Shown here: piece by piece, positions 4,972 through 5,163 of the stretch
How the letters are laid out: each line of letters starts with the position of its first letter
Position numbering within the stretch: the stretch's first letter is position 1
Source: Planctomycetaceae bacterium
GTDB lineage: Bacteria > Planctomycetota > Planctomycetia > Pirellulales > Thermoguttaceae
Reading direction: 5' to 3'
DNA length: 5,163 bases
Assembly (NCBI GenBank): GCA_031283515.1
Contig: JAITBS010000485.1
Coordinates: 1 to 5,163 of the forward strand
Notes under the pieces: model-generated
Told to the model about the DNA's origin: nothing
The model's input: the letters and a program-made list of their open reading frames with translations, nothing else
The model's database searches: none
Position numbers and translations under genes: made by a program

Positions 4972-5163
4972 TCAGGGAATTTCAATCTTGTGATCACCGT
5001 TGTTATCGTGAATGTGTACCACATCCTGAAGTTCACCAACGGCAAGCCGATCACGATAAACAAATCCTGTACGCGCTTTACGTAGGGAGACCGGTTTTGA
5101 TAATTGTAGTAACGATTCTCCGTCCATACGGTAAAGCCGGTAACAATTTGTTTCGTCCTGACC
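4972..5163 (-). CDS. C-terminal end of an unidentified protein (runs off the right edge)
   Basis: On the minus strand a frame is open from the window edge to a TGA at 4974-4972, giving 63 residues. They include CYRLYRMDGESLLQLSKPVS, then LRKARTGFVYRDRLAVGEL and finally QDVVHIHDNNGDHKIEIP. The mix of charged and hydrophobic residues is that of a real soluble protein; the other two frames on this strand either stop early or read as an unlikely composition. Alternating hydrophobic residues suggest beta structure. I do not recognise the family. The gene converges on the PepSY-TM gene, with element 2 between them. The start and most of the protein lie outside the window. Confidence 0.6.
   Translation of the reverse strand, partial: GQDETNCYRLYRMDGESLLQLSKPVSLRKARTGFVYRDRLAVGELQDVVHIHDNNGDHKIEIP

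Overview
The window looks like a piece of a planctomycete chromosome of moderate to low GC, probably from the Pirellulales/Thermoguttaceae side of the phylum (phylum fairly sure, family a guess). The two best markers are a DUF1559 protein with the prepilin-type motif FTLVELLVVIAIIGVLIALLLPAVQAAREAARRMQC and a C-terminal H-x9-DG motif, and a HARE-HTH fragment of the kind planctomycetes carry in many copies. No rRNA, tRNA, transposase or CRISPR array is visible.

Layout. 1-140 (minus): 5' part of a HARE-HTH protein running off the left edge. 141-556: AT-rich divergent intergenic DNA with a small hairpin and a decayed heptad repeat. 557-1676 (plus): DUF1559 pseudopilin-like gene, split as sequenced by a run of 12 G at 665-676; one G fewer restores one 372-residue frame starting at a good ribosome binding site. 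1677-2238: no convincing gene, but a nested inverted-repeat element (about 1687-1864) and then twelve copies of a 21-bp unit built on TTGGAGAACTCCA. 2239-2898 (plus): conserved-looking 219-residue protein of unknown function. 2892-3072: 7-bp repeats in two opposite orientations around a GC-rich hairpin, filling the gap to the next start codon. 3078-4745 (plus): four-helix PepSY-TM membrane protein, plausibly a ferric-siderophore or iron reductase, with about 120 Gly/Arg/Glu/Gln-rich residues inserted in its first soluble domain. 4757-4800: four 12-bp repeats. 4803-4959: a second inverted-repeat element with 28-bp ends. 4972-5163 (minus): C-terminal end of an unidentified protein.

The genes do not form an evident pathway or operon; gaps are large and each is filled by a different ordered repeat. 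The striking features are repeat-based: a probable slippage switch in the DUF1559 gene, a palindromic 21-bp array just ahead of a gene of unknown function, two inverted-repeat elements sharing the end AGGTAGGC, and an RGG-like insertion inside a membrane protein. All calls come from reading the sequence; no database search was made.
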